Shown: positions 38,644 through 49,573, numbered from the stretch's first letter. The stretch: 64,000 bases of DNA from Luteimonas sp. MC1572 (GCF_016615815.1 NZ_CP067112.1:992001-1056000); one strand, 5' to 3'. The notes: generated by a model from the sequence alone, not told the origin. Numbers and translations: made by a program.

Positions 38644-39594
38644 ATGAAGCAGCTGTTCCGCGACGTCGACGGCGGGCCCTTGTGCCCCGAGGGCAGCGTG
38701 GCCTGCATCGGCGCCTTCGACGGCCTGCATCTCGGCCATCGCGCGCTGCTGCGCCACGCGGCCGGGCGCGCCCACGCCCTTGGCTTGCCGCTGGTCGCGC
38801 TGAGTTTCGAACCCTTGCCGCGGGAATTCTTCGCGCCTGTCGCTCCACCGCCGCGGCTGGGGCTGCCACGGGCAAAGTTCGAAGGGCTGTGCGCGCTTGG
38901 TGCCGATGCCGTCGGCCTGTTGCGCTTCAACGCCGGATTCGCGGCGCTGTCGCCGGATGCGTTCGCCGAATCGGTACTGGCCGGACGCCTTGCTGCCCGC
39001 GAGGTCTGGGTGGGCCCCGGGTTCCGCTACGGCCAGCGGCGCGCCGGTGACCTCGACACCCTGCGCCAGGCGGGGCAGCGACTCGGCTTCGCCGCCGGCG
39101 AGATCGCTCCGGTCCTGCTCGACGACGAGCGCGTGTCCAGCACCCGCATCCGCGCCGCGCTGACGGCAGGCGACTTCGCCGCCGCCACGCGGCTGCTCGA
39201 CAGGCCCTATGCCATCGCCGGGCGCGTGGTGCGTGGACGCCAACTCGGCCGTACGCTGGGTTTCCCCACCGCCAACCTGCGCTTCGGCGGCAAGGTGCCG
39301 GCCTTGCAGGGCATCTACGCCACCCGCGTGCACGGCGTCGGTGACCGGCCCTGGCCCTCGGTGTCGAGCTTCGGTACCCGACCCACCGTGGACGGCGTGG
39401 AGCCGCTGCTGGAAGCCCACCTGTTCGACTTCGACGGCGACCTTTATGGTCGGCGCATCGAGGTCGAGTTCGTCGCGCGCCTGCGCGACGAGGAAAAATA
39501 CCCCGACCTGCCGACCCTGGTCGCGCAGATGCAGCGCGACGCCGAGCAGGCGCGCCACCTTTTGATGCAGCCCCCGCAGCGAGCGACCGCGTGA
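38644..39594 (+). CDS. ribF: Bifunctional riboflavin kinase / FAD synthetase
   Basis: 316 residues. The N-terminal FAD synthetase domain has the nucleotidyl-transfer motif [14 protein letters not shown] and the STRIR motif [10 protein letters not shown]. The C-terminal flavokinase domain has [15 protein letters not shown] and the final [17 protein letters not shown]. It makes FMN and FAD from riboflavin. Its stop overlaps the GTG start of ileS (GTGA). Confidence 0.97.
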   Translation: MKQLFRDVDGGPLCPEGSVACIGAFDGLHLGHRALLRHAAGRAHALGLPLVALSFEPLPREFFAPVAPPPRLGLPRAKFEGLCALGADAVGLLRFNAGFAALSPDAFAESVLAGRLAAREVWVGPGFRYGQRRAGDLDTLRQAGQRLGFAAGEIAPVLLDDERVSSTRIRAALTAGDFAAATRLLDRPYAIAGRVVRGRQLGRTLGFPTANLRFGGKVPALQGIYATRVHGVGDRPWPSVSSFGTRPTVDGVEPLLEAHLFDFDGDLYGRRIEVEFVARLRDEEKYPDLPTLVAQMQRDAEQARHLLMQPPQRATA

Positions 39595-42452
39595 CCGACG
39601 ACGACAGCCAGCGCTACAAGCCGACCATCCTCCTGCCCGAGACCGCGTTTCCGATGCGCGGCGACCTGCCCAAGCGGGAGCCGGACACGCTGGCGCGCTG
39701 GGAGGGCGAGGGCCTGTACGCACGCCTGCGCACGCACGCCGCGGGTCGGCCGAAGTTCGTGCTGCACGACGGTCCGCCGTATGCCAACGGCGCCATCCAC
39801 CTCGGGCATGCGGTCAACAAGATCCTCAAGGACATCATCGTCCGCTCGAAGACCGTCGCCGGTTTCGATGCGCCGTACATCCCCGGCTGGGACTGCCATG
39901 GCCTGCCGATCGAGATCGCGATCGAGAAGAAGCACGGCAAGGTGGGGGTGAAGCTCGATGCCACCGCGTTCCGCCAGGCCTGCCGCGACTACGCGCTGTC
40001 GCAGATCGAACTGCAGATGCGCGATTTCAAGCGCCTGGGCGTGCTCGGCGACTGGGACAACCCGTACCTCACGCTCGACCCGAAGTTCGAGGCCGACGAG
40101 ATGCGCGCGCTGGCCAAGGTGGTCGACAACGGCCACCTGGTGCGCGGCGTGAAGCCGGTCTACTGGTGCTTCGATTGCGGCTCGGCGCTGGCCGAGGCGG
40201 AAATCGAATACCAGGACAAGCAGTCGACCGCGGTCGACGTGGCGTACCCGGCACGTGATGCGCAGGCGCTGGCGCGGGCCTTCGGCACCGAAGTGCCGGA
40301 AGGCGTCGAGATCGCGGTGCCGATCTGGACCACCACGCCGTGGACGCTGCCGGCATCGCTGGCGGTGGCGCTGGGCGCGGGGCTGGACTACACGCTTGTC
40401 GAGGGCCCGCTGGTCGAAGGGCCGGCGCATGGCGGCCGACGCCGCTGGCTGGTGCTGGCCTCGGGGCTCGAGGCGAAGGCGCTTGCACGCTACGGGGTGG
40501 ACGAGGTGACCGTGCACGGCCACGCCCCGGGCAGCGCGCTCGAAGGCCAGCTGCTTGCGCACCCGTTCTACCCCGAGCGCGACATTCCGCTGATCCTCGG
40601 CGAACACGTGACCGCCGAAGACGGCACCGGCGCGGTGCATACCGCCCCCGGGCATGGCCAGGAGGATTTCGTGGCGGCCCGGCACTACGGGCTGGTCGAG
40701 AAGTACACAGCGGCGCAGCTCAACCCGGTCGACGGACGCGGCGTGTACCTGCCCTCGACGCCGGCGGCGGACGGCGTGGCGCTCGCCGGCACGCACATCT
40801 GGAAGGCCAACGACGCGATTGTTGAAGTCCTCCGTGCCAACGGCGCACTGCTCGCGCATGCCAGCCTGCAGCACAGCTACCCGCACTGCTGGCGCCACCG
40901 CACGCCGGTCGTGTTCCGCGCCACGCCGCAGTGGTTCATCTCAATGGACCAGGCGGGGCTGCGCCGCGACGCGCTCGCCGCGATCCAGGGCGTGGAGTGG
41001 TTTCCCGGATGGGGTGAAGCGCGCATCGCGGGCATGGTCGAGGGCCGCCCGGACTGGACGATCTCGCGCCAGCGCACGTGGGGCGTGCCGATCGCGCTGT
41101 TCGTGCACCGCGAGACCGGCGAGCCGCACCCGCGCTCCAGCGAACTGATGCGCGCTGCCGCCGACCGCGTCGAGGTTGCCGGCATCGATGCCTGGTACGA
41201 CCTCGATCCGGCCGAGCTACTGGGCGACGAGGCGGGCGACTACGACCGCATCACCGACATCCTCGACGTCTGGTTCGATTCCGGCGTCACCCACGAGTGC
41301 GTGCTGGCCGCGCGCGGCATCGGCAAGCCGGCCGACCTGTACCTCGAAGGCTCGGACCAGCACCGCGGCTGGTTCCAGTCGTCGCTGCTCACCGGTATCG
41401 CGATCGACGGCGCCGCGCCGTACCGGCAGTGCCTGACGCACGGCTTCACGGTCGACGAGAACGGCCGCAAGATGTCGAAGTCGCTCGGCAACGGCATTGA
41501 GCCGCAGGAAATCATGAAGACGCTGGGCGCGGACATCCTGCGCCTGTGGATCGCGTCGGCCGACTACAGCAACGAGATGTCGCTGTCGAAGGAGATCCTC
41601 AAGCGCAACGCCGATGCCTACCGCCGCATCCGCAACACCGCGCGCTTCCTGCTCGGCAACCTGCACGGGTTCGACCCGGTGCGCGACCTGCGCCCGCTCG
41701 ACGACATGGTGGCGCTGGACCGCTGGATCGTGCACCGCGCGTGGGAAGTGCAGGAAAAGATCGTCGCCGCATACGCGCGCTACGATTTCGCGGAGATCAT
41801 CCAGGCGCTGCTCAATTTCTGCAGCGTCGACCTCGGTTCGCTGTACCTCGATGTCACCAAGGACCGGCTGTACACCATGCCGGAGGACTCGCGCGGCCGG
41901 CGCAGCGCGCAGAGCGCGATGTACCGCATCACCGAGGCCTTCGTGCGCTGGATCGCCCCGGTGCTGGCGTTCACCGCCGACGAAATGTGGAGCCACCTGC
42001 CGGGCACGCGCGAGGACAACGTGCTGTTCGCCACCTGGTACGACGGCCTGGCGCCGATGGCCGACGACGCCGCGATGTCGGCGCGCGAGTTCGACGAGTT
42101 GCTGCGCCTGCGCGAGCAGGTGGCCAAGGTGCTCGAGCCGATGCGCGCGAGCGGCGTGATCGGTGCCGCGCTGGAAGCCGAGATCACGCTCGCATGCGGC
42201 GTCGCCGACCAGAACCGGCTGTCGCCGCTGCTCGACGAACTCCGCTTCCTGCTGATCAGCGGCGATGTCGCGCTGGTGGTCGCCGATGGCGCCACCGAGA
42301 TCGGCGTCAGCGCGACGGCCACCACCAAGCCCAAGTGCGTGCGCTGCTGGCAGCACCGCGGCGACATCGGCACCGTCGCCGCGCATCCGCTGCTGTGCAC
42401 GCGCTGCGCGGGCAACGTCGAAGGCAACACTGAGGATCGCCAATGGTTCTGA
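39591..42452 (+). CDS. ileS: Isoleucyl-tRNA synthetase
   Basis: 953 residues with a GTG start coupled to ribF. The class-I motifs are HLGH (in [15 protein letters not shown], about residue 65) and KMSKS ([10 protein letters not shown], about residue 630). The editing domain has [10 protein letters not shown] and the C-terminal zinc knuckle has CVRCWQHRG...CTRC. It is the bacterial type IleS1, the kind usually sensitive to mupirocin. Its last 10 bases overlap lspA. Confidence 0.98.
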   Translation: MTDDDSQRYKPTILLPETAFPMRGDLPKREPDTLARWEGEGLYARLRTHAAGRPKFVLHDGPPYANGAIHLGHAVNKILKDIIVRSKTVAGFDAPYIPGWDCHGLPIEIAIEKKHGKVGVKLDATAFRQACRDYALSQIELQMRDFKRLGVLGDWDNPYLTLDPKFEADEMRALAKVVDNGHLVRGVKPVYWCFDCGSALAEAEIEYQDKQSTAVDVAYPARDAQALARAFGTEVPEGVEIAVPIWTTTPWTLPASLAVALGAGLDYTLVEGPLVEGPAHGGRRRWLVLASGLEAKALARYGVDEVTVHGHAPGSALEGQLLAHPFYPERDIPLILGEHVTAEDGTGAVHTAPGHGQEDFVAARHYGLVEKYTAAQLNPVDGRGVYLPSTPAADGVALAGTHIWKANDAIVEVLRANGALLAHASLQHSYPHCWRHRTPVVFRATPQWFISMDQAGLRRDALAAIQGVEWFPGWGEARIAGMVEGRPDWTISRQRTWGVPIALFVHRETGEPHPRSSELMRAAADRVEVAGIDAWYDLDPAELLGDEAGDYDRITDILDVWFDSGVTHECVLAARGIGKPADLYLEGSDQHRGWFQSSLLTGIAIDGAAPYRQCLTHGFTVDENGRKMSKSLGNGIEPQEIMKTLGADILRLWIASADYSNEMSLSKEILKRNADAYRRIRNTARFLLGNLHGFDPVRDLRPLDDMVALDRWIVHRAWEVQEKIVAAYARYDFAEIIQALLNFCSVDLGSLYLDVTKDRLYTMPEDSRGRRSAQSAMYRITEAFVRWIAPVLAFTADEMWSHLPGTREDNVLFATWYDGLAPMADDAAMSAREFDELLRLREQVAKVLEPMRASGVIGAALEAEITLACGVADQNRLSPLLDELRFLLISGDVALVVADGATEIGVSATATTKPKCVRCWQHRGDIGTVAAHPLLCTRCAGNVEGNTEDRQWF

Positions 42453-42940
42453 AGCCCGCCCGCAATGCGTTGCCCTGGCTGCTGCTTTCCGCGCTGGTCA
42501 TCGTGCTCGACCAGCTGAGCAAGCAGTGGGTACTCACCAGCCTGCCGGAGTACACGGCGATCCCGGTGATCGACGGATTCTGGAACTGGTACCGCACCTA
42601 CAACACGGGTGCCGCGTTCAGCTTCCTGTCCGATGCCGGTGGTTGGCAGAAGTGGTTCTTCAGCATCCTGGCGTTCGGCATCAGCGGCCTGCTGGCGGTG
42701 TGGCTTTCGCGCACCCCGCGTGGTGACTGGCGCACGGCGCTGCCGTTCGCGCTTGTGATCGGCGGCGCGATCGGCAACGTGATCGACCGGATCGTGCATG
42801 GCCATGTCATCGATTTCGTCCAGTGGCACTGGCGCGATTACTACTGGCCGGCGTTCAACATCGCCGATGCCGCGATCGTCGGCGGTGCGATCGGGATCGC
42901 GCTGTTCGGGCTGATCGCAGGCAAGCCGAAGCCGGCATAA
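42443..42940 (+). CDS. lspA: Lipoprotein signal peptidase II
   Basis: 165 residues with four membrane helices. The catalytic Asp pair is visible in [10 protein letters not shown] and FNIADAAI, and the conserved NTGAAFSFL follows the first periplasmic region. It cleaves prolipoproteins after lipidation, including the surface lipoprotein at 12850-14313. It overlaps ileS by 10 bases. Confidence 0.98.
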   Translation: MVLKPARNALPWLLLSALVIVLDQLSKQWVLTSLPEYTAIPVIDGFWNWYRTYNTGAAFSFLSDAGGWQKWFFSILAFGISGLLAVWLSRTPRGDWRTALPFALVIGGAIGNVIDRIVHGHVIDFVQWHWRDYYWPAFNIADAAIVGGAIGIALFGLIAGKPKPA

Positions 42941-42997
42941 ACGCGCGCCGCTCCTCCCGCAGCCCGGGAAGGGCGGCGCCCTTGCCGGGGCGGTAGA

Positions 42998-43957
42998 ATG
43001 GCCATCATGGATATCGTGCTCGCCAACCCCCGTGGTTTCTGTGCCGGCGTGGACCGCGCCATCGAGATCGTCAAGCGCGCCATCGAGACGCTCGGCGCGC
43101 CCATCTACGTGCGCCACGAGGTGGTCCACAACCGCTACGTGGTCGATGACCTGAAGAAGCGCGGCGCGATCTTCGTCGAGGAGCTCGACGAGGTGCCCGA
43201 TGGCAACACCGTGATCTTCAGCGCCCACGGCGTCTCGCAGGCCGTGCGCCAGGAAGCGGACCGGCGCGGCCTGAAGGTGTTCGACGCCACCTGTCCGCTG
43301 GTGACCAAGGTGCACTTGGAGGTCGCGCGCCAGTGCCGCGCCGGGCGCGACGTGGTGTTGATCGGCCATGCCGGGCATCCGGAAGTCGAAGGCACCATGG
43401 GCCAGTGGAACAAGGAACGTGGCACCGGACGCATCTACCTGGTCGAGGACGTCGCCGATGTCGCCGTGCTCGAGGTCTCGCAGCCTGAAAACCTGGCGTA
43501 CACCACCCAGACCACGCTGTCGGTGGATGACACCCGCAGCGTCATCGAGGCCCTGCGCCTGCGTTTCCCGGCGATCCAGGGGCCAAAGAACGACGACATC
43601 TGCTACGCCACCCAGAACCGCCAGGACGCTGTGCGCGCGCTGGCGTCGCAGTGCGACCTGGTGCTGGTGGTCGGTTCGCCGAACAGCTCCAATTCAAACC
43701 GGCTCCGCGAGCTGGCCGAGCGCGATGGTGTCGAGGCCTACCTGATCGACGGTGCCGAGGAGATCGACGTGCGCTGGGTCGAAGGCCGCCGCCACATCGG
43801 CGTGACCGCCGGCGCCTCGGCGCCGGACGTGCTGGTGGAAGGCGTGCTGGCGCGCCTGCGCGAGCTGGGCGCCGTAGGCATCCGCGAGCTGTCCGGCGAG
43901 CCGGAGAACATGGTGTTCGCGCTGCCCAAGGAACTGCGCCTGCGGCTGGTGGAGTAG
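42998..43957 (+). CDS. ispH: 4-hydroxy-3-methylbut-2-enyl diphosphate reductase
   Basis: 319 residues. It is the last enzyme of the MEP isoprenoid pathway and carries an Fe-S cluster bound by three Cys, seen here in [23 protein letters not shown] and [11 protein letters not shown]. The active-site TQTTLS and SNSNRL motifs are intact. Alternative ATG codons at 42998 and 43007 both give a plausible N-terminus ([12 protein letters not shown]). It is the last gene of the murJ-ispH block. Confidence 0.97.
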   Translation: MAIMDIVLANPRGFCAGVDRAIEIVKRAIETLGAPIYVRHEVVHNRYVVDDLKKRGAIFVEELDEVPDGNTVIFSAHGVSQAVRQEADRRGLKVFDATCPLVTKVHLEVARQCRAGRDVVLIGHAGHPEVEGTMGQWNKERGTGRIYLVEDVADVAVLEVSQPENLAYTTQTTLSVDDTRSVIEALRLRFPAIQGPKNDDICYATQNRQDAVRALASQCDLVLVVGSPNSSNSNRLRELAERDGVEAYLIDGAEEIDVRWVEGRRHIGVTAGASAPDVLVEGVLARLRELGAVGIRELSGEPENMVFALPKELRLRLVE

Positions 43958-43993
43958 GGCGGCCGGGCCACCCCGGCCTGGCTCGCGCAACAA

Positions 43994-44017
43994 AAAGGCC
44001 GCCCGAGGGCGGCCTTT
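43994..44017 (+). terminator. Rho-independent terminator after ispH
   Basis: Stem AAAGGCCGCC/GGCGGCCTTT with loop CGAG, flanked by AAAAA and TTT, at 43994-44017. It can serve ispH on the plus strand and also the tRNA-Thr gene on the minus strand, whose 3' end is 10 bases away. Confidence 0.88.
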
Positions 44018-44026
44018 CTGCGTCAC

Positions 44027-44102
44027 TGGTGCCGGAAATAGGAATCGAACCTACGACCTACGCATTACGAATGCGCCGCTCTACCAACTGAGCTATTCCG
44101 GC
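44027..44102 (-). tRNA. tRNA-Thr (anticodon CGT)
   Basis: 76 bases on the minus strand including an encoded CCA (44027-44029) and discriminator A. The acceptor pair is GCCGGAA/TTCCGGC. The D arm is GCTCAGTTGGTAGAGC and the anticodon loop TTCGTAA gives anticodon CGT, reading ACG. The T arm is GTAGGTTCGATTCCTAT. It sits between convergent ispH and the divergent radA start. No integrase or duplicated 3' end is nearby to suggest use as an attachment site. Confidence 0.96.
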
Positions 44103-44228
44103 GTGGCCGCGCATTGTAGGGCGAGCGGGCGCATACGGTCAAAGCGGAAGGGCGCAGGGGCGTCGCGTCTCGCCCGACGCGACCGGTGGCCGCTATCCTG
44201 CGCCCTCTCCAACACCCCCGGGATGTCC

Positions 44229-45611
44229 ATGGCCAAGGCGCGCACCGCCTACGTCTGCACCGAATGCGGCGCCGATTCCAGCAAGTGGCAGGGCCAGTGC
44301 GGCGCCTGCGGGGCGTGGGACACGGTGTCGGAGATCGTGCTCGAGCCTGCGTCGGCGGCCAAGGCGTCGTCGCCCGCGCGCCGTGGCGGCTGGGCCGGCA
44401 AGGTCGAGGCGCCGCAGGTCACGGCGCTCAAGGACGTGCGCCACCATGAGGACGAGCGCGTCTCCACCGGCATTGGTGAGTTCGACCGCGTGCTCGGCGG
44501 TGGTCTGGTGGAAGGTGCCGTGGTGCTGGTGGGTGGCGATCCGGGTATCGGCAAGTCCACCTTGCTGTTGCAGGCGATGGCCAGCATGTCGGGCACGCTG
44601 CCGGGGTTGTATGTCACCGGAGAGGAGTCGCTGGCCCAGGTGGCCGGCCGCGCCGCGCGGCTGGGCCTGCCGCTCGACGGCCTCAGCGCCCTGGCGGAAA
44701 CCGGTGTGGAGAACATCCTCGGCCATGCCGCCAAGCTGCGGCCCCGGGTGATCGTCGCCGATTCGGTGCAGACGCTGTGGACGGAATCGATGACCGCCGC
44801 GCCCGGATCCGTCGGCCAGGTGCGTGAATCCGCCGCGCGCCTGGTGCGCTACGCCAAGGAAACCGGGACCGCGGTGTTCCTGGTCGGCCACGTCACCAAG
44901 GAGGGCGGCATCGCCGGCCCGCGCGTGCTCGAGCACATGGTCGACGCGGTGCTGTATTTCGAGGGCGACAGCGGCAGCCGTTTCCGCGTGCTGCGCGCGT
45001 TCAAGAACCGCTTCGGCGCCGTCAACGAACTCGGCGTGTTCGCGATGGGCGACAAGGGGCTGAAGGAAGTGCCGAATCCGTCCGCGATCTTCCTGTCGGG
45101 TGCCACGCGGCAGCCGGGGAGCTGCGTGATGGTCACGCGCGAGGGCACGCGGCCGCTGCTGGTCGAGGTGCAGGCGCTGGTCGATTCCTCGCCGCTGTCC
45201 AACCCGCGGCGCGTGGCGGTGGGCCTGGAGCAGAACCGGCTGGCGATGCTGCTGGCCGTCCTTCACCGCCACGGCGGCGTCATGGTCGGCGACCAGGACG
45301 TGTTCGTGAACGTGGTCGGCGGCATCCGGGTGCAGGAGACCGCGGCCGACCTGCCGGTGCTGCTGGCGGTGCTGTCGTCGCTGCGCGACCAGCCGCTGGC
45401 CGACAAGACCATCGCGTTTGGCGAGGTCGGGTTGTCAGGCGAGATCCGCCCGGTGCCCAACGGCGAAGAGCGCCTCAAGGAAGCCGCCACGCACGGTTTC
45501 AAGCGGGCGATCGTGCCCAAGGCCAATGCGCCGCGCGCGGCTGCCTACAAGGGCATGGAGGTGGTGGCGGTGGAGCGGCTGTCGGACGCGATCACCGCCG
45601 CTTCCGAATAG
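44229..45611 (+). CDS. radA: DNA repair protein RadA/Sms
   Basis: 460 residues from the ATG at 44229; an ATG two codons earlier is equivalent. The N-terminal zinc finger is CTEC...CGAC. The RecA-like ATPase has Walker A GGDPGIGKST, the RadA-specific KNRFG motif (FKNRFGAVNELG) is near residue 260, and the C-terminal domain is Lon-protease-like but non-proteolytic. It helps process recombination intermediates. It is followed by a convergent membrane-protein gene 11 bases away. Confidence 0.97.
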   Translation: MAKARTAYVCTECGADSSKWQGQCGACGAWDTVSEIVLEPASAAKASSPARRGGWAGKVEAPQVTALKDVRHHEDERVSTGIGEFDRVLGGGLVEGAVVLVGGDPGIGKSTLLLQAMASMSGTLPGLYVTGEESLAQVAGRAARLGLPLDGLSALAETGVENILGHAAKLRPRVIVADSVQTLWTESMTAAPGSVGQVRESAARLVRYAKETGTAVFLVGHVTKEGGIAGPRVLEHMVDAVLYFEGDSGSRFRVLRAFKNRFGAVNELGVFAMGDKGLKEVPNPSAIFLSGATRQPGSCVMVTREGTRPLLVEVQALVDSSPLSNPRRVAVGLEQNRLAMLLAVLHRHGGVMVGDQDVFVNVVGGIRVQETAADLPVLLAVLSSLRDQPLADKTIAFGEVGLSGEIRPVPNGEERLKEAATHGFKRAIVPKANAPRAAAYKGMEVVAVERLSDAITAASE

Positions 45612-45622
45612 TCGGGCGGGCG

Positions 45623-46414
45623 TCAGCGCCTGCCGAGGACCATTTCCAGCACGAACTTGCTGCCGAAGAACGCCAGCACAAGCAGCACCATCGCCGCCAG
45701 CGTCCAGCGCACGGCGACCGCGCCGCGCCAGCCACGTTGCCAGCGGCCGACCAGCAGTGCGCCGAAGGCCAGCCACGACAGCACGCTCAGCACCGACTTG
45801 TGCACCAGGTGCTGGGCGAAGAAATCGTCGACGAAGACGAGGCCGGTGAGCAGGGTCGCGGTGAGCAGCACGAAGCCGACGGTGATGGTGCGGAAGAGCA
45901 GGGTTTCGAGTTCGACCATCGGCGGCAGCACGTGCAGCCAGCCGTGGAATTCGCGCCGGCGAAGGCTGCGTTCCTGCAGCCAGAGCATGATCGCCAGCAC
46001 CGCGGCGACGGCGAGCGTGGCGTACGCGAGCAGTGCCGAGCCGGCATGCAGGCGCAGCGGGAGCGAGAGCTGCGACGCGCCCAGGCCACCGCCGCGCTGG
46101 CTGGCCCACGCCAGCAGCGACGCCATCGCGATCGGAAACACCACGACGCCCAGCGCCGCCATGCGGCCACGTGCGCCATAGCCTGCGGTAAGCGCGGCCA
46201 TGCCCAGCCCGACGAGTGACAGCGCGGCATAAAAATGCAGGTCCACGCCGCCAACGGCGTGCCACTCGGCGGCGTGGGTGACGGCATGCGCGATCACCGC
46301 CGCGGCCGCGAAGGGTAGCCAGCCGCGCCCCACCGACGGGCCCCGGCGCAGTGAGCGGACCAGCAGCGCGGTCGCAATGGCGTAGAGCAGGGCCGCGATG
46401 AGAAGCGATGTCAT
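45623..46414 (-). CDS. CcsA/YpjD-type cytochrome c assembly membrane protein
   Basis: 263 residues from the ATG at 46412-46414, with eight hydrophobic segments. The C-terminal half has the CcsA/HemX family pattern (RLHAGSALLAYATLAVA, TGFVLLTATLLTGLVF-like, HKSVLSVLSWLAFG) with His residues that could handle heme. The tryptophan-rich WWD motif of true heme exporters is weak. It is divergent from ffh, the same pairing seen in many Gammaproteobacteria. Confidence 0.85.
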   Translation of the reverse strand: MTSLLIAALLYAIATALLVRSLRRGPSVGRGWLPFAAAAVIAHAVTHAAEWHAVGGVDLHFYAALSLVGLGMAALTAGYGARGRMAALGVVVFPIAMASLLAWASQRGGGLGASQLSLPLRLHAGSALLAYATLAVAAVLAIMLWLQERSLRRREFHGWLHVLPPMVELETLLFRTITVGFVLLTATLLTGLVFVDDFFAQHLVHKSVLSVLSWLAFGALLVGRWQRGWRGAVAVRWTLAAMVLLVLAFFGSKFVLEMVLGRR

Positions 46415-46493
46415 CGCGCAAGTGTAGGGCAATCCTGGGGGCCCGCAGCGTGCCGGTATACTGGTCGGCCCTCAGATCACGCGGTCGCATTCC

Positions 46494-47861
46494 ATGTTCG
46501 AGTCCCTCACCCAGCGCCTGTCCGGCACCATCGAGCGCCTGCGTGGCCGCGGGCGACTGACCGAGGAGAACATCCGCGAAGCCACCCGCGAAGTGCGCAT
46601 CGCGCTGCTCGAGGCCGACGTCGCGCTGCCGGTGGTGCAGGCGCTGATCGAACGCATCAAGGTGCGCGCGGTCGGCCAGGAAGTGCTGAAGTCGCTGACG
46701 CCCGGCCAGGCGCTGATCAAGGTCGTGCGCGACGAGCTCACCACGGTGATGGGCGCGCAGGCTTCGGACCTCAACCTCAACGTGCCGGCGCCTGCGGTGG
46801 TGCTGATGGCCGGCCTGCAGGGCGCGGGCAAGACCACGACGGTCGGCAAGCTGGCGAAGCTGCTGAAGGAAAAGCGCAAGAAGAAGGTGATGGTGGTCAG
46901 CGCCGACGTCTACCGTCCGGCCGCGATCGAGCAGCTGAAGACGCTGGCCGAACAGGTCGACGTGCGCTTCTTCGCCTCCGACGCCTCGCAGAAGCCGGTG
47001 GACATCGTGCGCGCGGCGATCGACGACGCGCGCAAGTCGTTCATCGACGTGCTGCTGGTCGATACCGCCGGCCGCCTTGCGATCGACGAAGCGATGATGG
47101 CCGAGATCAAGGCCCTCCACGCCGCCGTCAATCCGGTCGAGACCCTGTTTGTCGTCGATGCGATGACTGGCCAGGACGCCGCCAACACCGCGAAGGCCTT
47201 CAGCGAAGCACTTCCGCTGACTGGCGTGGTGCTCACCAAGACCGACGGCGACGCCCGTGGCGGCGCCGCGCTCAGCGTGCGCTACATCACCGGCAAGCCG
47301 ATCAAGTTCATCGGCACCGGCGAGAAGGTCGATGGCCTGGACGTGTTCCACCCGGACCGCATCGCCAGCCGCATCCTCGACATGGGCGACGTGCTGTCGC
47401 TGGTCGAGCAGGTGGAAGGGCAGGTCGACAAGGACAAGGCGCAGAAGCTCGCCGAGAAGGTCGCCAAGGGCAAGAAGTTCGACCTCAACGACATGCGCGA
47501 CCAGCTCGAGCAGATGCAGGGCATGGGCGGCATCCACGGCCTGATGGACAAGCTGCCGGGCATGGCGAAGATCTCCGACGAGGTCAAGAACCAGGTCACC
47601 GGCCGGGAAGTGCCGCGCATGGTCGCGATCATCGGTTCGATGACCAAGAAGGAGCGCCGCAACCCGGCGCTGCTCAACGGCTCGCGCCGCAAGCGCATCG
47701 CCGCCGGCTCCGGCGTCACGCCCGCCGACGTCAACAAGCTGATGAAGCAGTACCAGCAGATGGAAAAGATGATGGCCAAGCTGGGCCGTGGCGGCATGAA
47801 GGGCATGATGCGCGGCCTGCAGGGCATGATGGGCGGGCGCGGCGCGATGCCGTTCCGCTGA
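46494..47861 (+). CDS. ffh: Signal recognition particle protein Ffh
   Basis: 455 residues. The N domain has helices ALLEADVALPVV. The G domain has GLQGAGKTTT, DTAGRL and TKTDGDARGG. The Met-rich M domain ends with MKGMMRGLQGMMGGRG and binds 4.5S RNA and signal sequences. It targets membrane proteins co-translationally with FtsY. The next gene follows after 22 bases. Confidence 0.98.
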   Translation: MFESLTQRLSGTIERLRGRGRLTEENIREATREVRIALLEADVALPVVQALIERIKVRAVGQEVLKSLTPGQALIKVVRDELTTVMGAQASDLNLNVPAPAVVLMAGLQGAGKTTTVGKLAKLLKEKRKKKVMVVSADVYRPAAIEQLKTLAEQVDVRFFASDASQKPVDIVRAAIDDARKSFIDVLLVDTAGRLAIDEAMMAEIKALHAAVNPVETLFVVDAMTGQDAANTAKAFSEALPLTGVVLTKTDGDARGGAALSVRYITGKPIKFIGTGEKVDGLDVFHPDRIASRILDMGDVLSLVEQVEGQVDKDKAQKLAEKVAKGKKFDLNDMRDQLEQMQGMGGIHGLMDKLPGMAKISDEVKNQVTGREVPRMVAIIGSMTKKERRNPALLNGSRRKRIAAGSGVTPADVNKLMKQYQQMEKMMAKLGRGGMKGMMRGLQGMMGGRGAMPFR

Positions 47862-47883
47862 GGCAGGCACCGCGGCGAGCCTG

Positions 47884-48636
47884 ATGGACGCGTCGGTGCA
47901 GGCGGGGCACTTCACCACGTTCCAGGTGCGGCGCGGCGCGGTGCGCGGGCTGGACCTGCACTTCGCGCGTCTCGATGACGCGACCCGGGCGATGTTCGGC
48001 TCCAGCCTGGATCTTGCGGACCTGCGGATGCGTATCCGCGCGGCGATCGCCGGCGACGCCGCGCAGGCCTGCACCGTGCGCGTGGTGGTTGCCCGGGCGC
48101 AGGTCGCAGGTGCGCAGGGCGACGCCGATGCCGCTGGTGCACCTGTGTCGCGCATCGAGATCGAAGCGCCGCGCGAACCCGGCGCCCGTCCATTGCGGCT
48201 GCAGTCGCGGCGCATGCTGCGCGTCGATCCGCAGCTGAAGCACCTCGCGCTCGCGCCCCAGCTGGCAGCCCGTCGCGAGGCGCAGGCGGAAGGGTTCGAC
48301 GATGCGCTCCTGGTCGACAACGACGGACTTGTGGCGGAAGGGAGCTTCTGGAACATCGGCTTGGGCGGGCGCGACGGAATCACCTGGCCCGTCGCGCCCG
48401 CATTGCGAGGCGTGACCGAACGCCTGCTGCAGGCGCGCCTGGCAGACGTCGGCATCGGGCAGCAGGCTGGCCCGGTGCGGCTGGATGCGCTGGGAGCCTT
48501 CGACTTTGCGTTCGCCGCCAATTCTCGGGGGCTGCAGGAGATCGCGTCGATCGACAGCCATGCCTTCCGCGGCGATCCGCGCTTGGTGGCGGATGTGCGG
48601 GCTGCGTTCGAGGGTATTGCCTGGCAGGCGATCTGA
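47884..48636 (+). CDS. Class IV aminotransferase / ADC-lyase-like PLP protein
   Basis: 250 residues. The fold-type IV pattern is visible: an early Arg-rich segment (HFARLDDATRAMFG), the candidate PLP Lys in LKHLALAPQLAARREAQ, and EGFDDALLVDNDGLVAEGSF, the classical class IV motif. A final Ser-Arg region (FAANSRGLQEI) replaces the usual SSxRG-like phosphate site. This could be PabC-like (4-amino-4-deoxychorismate lyase) or a D-amino-acid aminotransferase relative. Its insertion between ffh and rpsP is unusual. The exact activity is not decided. Confidence 0.72.
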   Translation: MDASVQAGHFTTFQVRRGAVRGLDLHFARLDDATRAMFGSSLDLADLRMRIRAAIAGDAAQACTVRVVVARAQVAGAQGDADAAGAPVSRIEIEAPREPGARPLRLQSRRMLRVDPQLKHLALAPQLAARREAQAEGFDDALLVDNDGLVAEGSFWNIGLGGRDGITWPVAPALRGVTERLLQARLADVGIGQQAGPVRLDALGAFDFAFAANSRGLQEIASIDSHAFRGDPRLVADVRAAFEGIAWQAI

Positions 48637-48678
48637 ACCGGTCGGCTGGGGCGACTTCCTCCCCGCCGGGGGATCCGC

Positions 48679-48684
48679 TACAAT
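48679..48684 (+). promoter_or_regulatory. Probable -10 element of the rpsP-rimM-trmD promoter
   Basis: TACAAT lies 49 bases before the rpsP ATG. No good -35 hexamer is seen at 17 bases upstream (GACTTC at best), so the call rests on the -10 alone and on the break after the aminotransferase gene. Confidence 0.45.
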
Positions 48685-48732
48685 TCGCCGCTTACCTCGC
48701 CACCCTGGCGACTGGGCAACACGGAAAACACC

Positions 48733-48999
48733 ATGGTCAAGATCCGCCTCACCCGCGGCGGCGCCAAGAAGCGCCCCTTCTACCACATCGTCGTCACCGA
48801 CTCGCGCAGCTCGCGCGACGGCCGCAACATCGAGCGCGTGGGTTACTACAACCCGGTCGCCACCGGCGCCGAGTCGCGCGTGGTGCTCGACACCGCCCGC
48901 GTTGACCATTGGGTCACGCAGGGCGCGCAGATGACCGACAAGGTCCGCAACCTGTATCGGGAAGCCGGCAAGGCCGCCCCGACGGCTACGGCCGCCTGA
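48733..48999 (+). CDS. rpsP: 30S ribosomal protein S16
   Basis: 88 residues, starting [20 protein letters not shown] with the S16 core [20 protein letters not shown]. It is followed by rimM and trmD in the conserved ribosome-maturation operon. Confidence 0.98.
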   Translation: MVKIRLTRGGAKKRPFYHIVVTDSRSSRDGRNIERVGYYNPVATGAESRVVLDTARVDHWVTQGAQMTDKVRNLYREAGKAAPTATAA

Positions 49000-49037
49000 C
49001 GCGCGGGCCGCGCCCCGTGCGCGGCCCAGCTCCTGCA

Positions 49038-49550
49038 ATGGACGTCACCGGGCGCCGCATCCTGCTGGGCAGGGTCCACGGCGCCTTTGGCGTGCGTGGC
49101 GAGCTGAAGCTCGAGTCCTTCACCGAGCCGGCTCGCGCCATCCTCGGCTACCAGCCCTGGACCCTGCGCGATGCGCAGGGCGTCGAGCGCGTGGCCGAAG
49201 GTGCCACTGGCCGCGAAACGGCCAAGGGCCTGGTCGCGCGCCTGCCCGGTGTCGAGGACCGCGACGCCGCCGAGGCACTGCGCGGCACCGAGGTCTGGGT
49301 GGCGCGCGAATCGCTGCCGCCGCCGGCGCCCGGCGAGTACTACTGGGTCGACCTCGAAGGCCTGCGCGTGCGCAACGTCGACGGCAGCGACTTCGGCACC
49401 GTGTCGCACCTGTTCTCCACCGGCGCCAATGACGTGCTGGTCGCGCGCGGAGACCGCGAGCGGATGATCCCGTTCGTGGTGCCGGACTACGTGGTGTCGA
49501 TCGATTTCGAGGCGGGCCTGGTCACCGTCGACTGGGATCCCGAGTTCTAG
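49038..49550 (+). CDS. rimM: Ribosome maturation factor RimM
   Basis: 170 residues from the ATG at 49038. The N-terminal barrel has the RimM signature [17 protein letters not shown]. The C-terminal PRC barrel contains [11 protein letters not shown] and ends with [10 protein letters not shown]. It binds S19 and 16S rRNA during 30S head assembly. A longer frame starting inside rpsP is a shadow extension. Confidence 0.97.
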   Translation: MDVTGRRILLGRVHGAFGVRGELKLESFTEPARAILGYQPWTLRDAQGVERVAEGATGRETAKGLVARLPGVEDRDAAEALRGTEVWVARESLPPPAPGEYYWVDLEGLRVRNVDGSDFGTVSHLFSTGANDVLVARGDRERMIPFVVPDYVVSIDFEAGLVTVDWDPEF

Positions 49551-49573
49551 GGCACCCGGATCCCGCAGCCGCC

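Noticed and set aside
44027..44102. tRNA-Thr as integration site of a mobile element
   Set aside because: No integrase, no duplicated 3' tRNA end and only housekeeping genes on either side.
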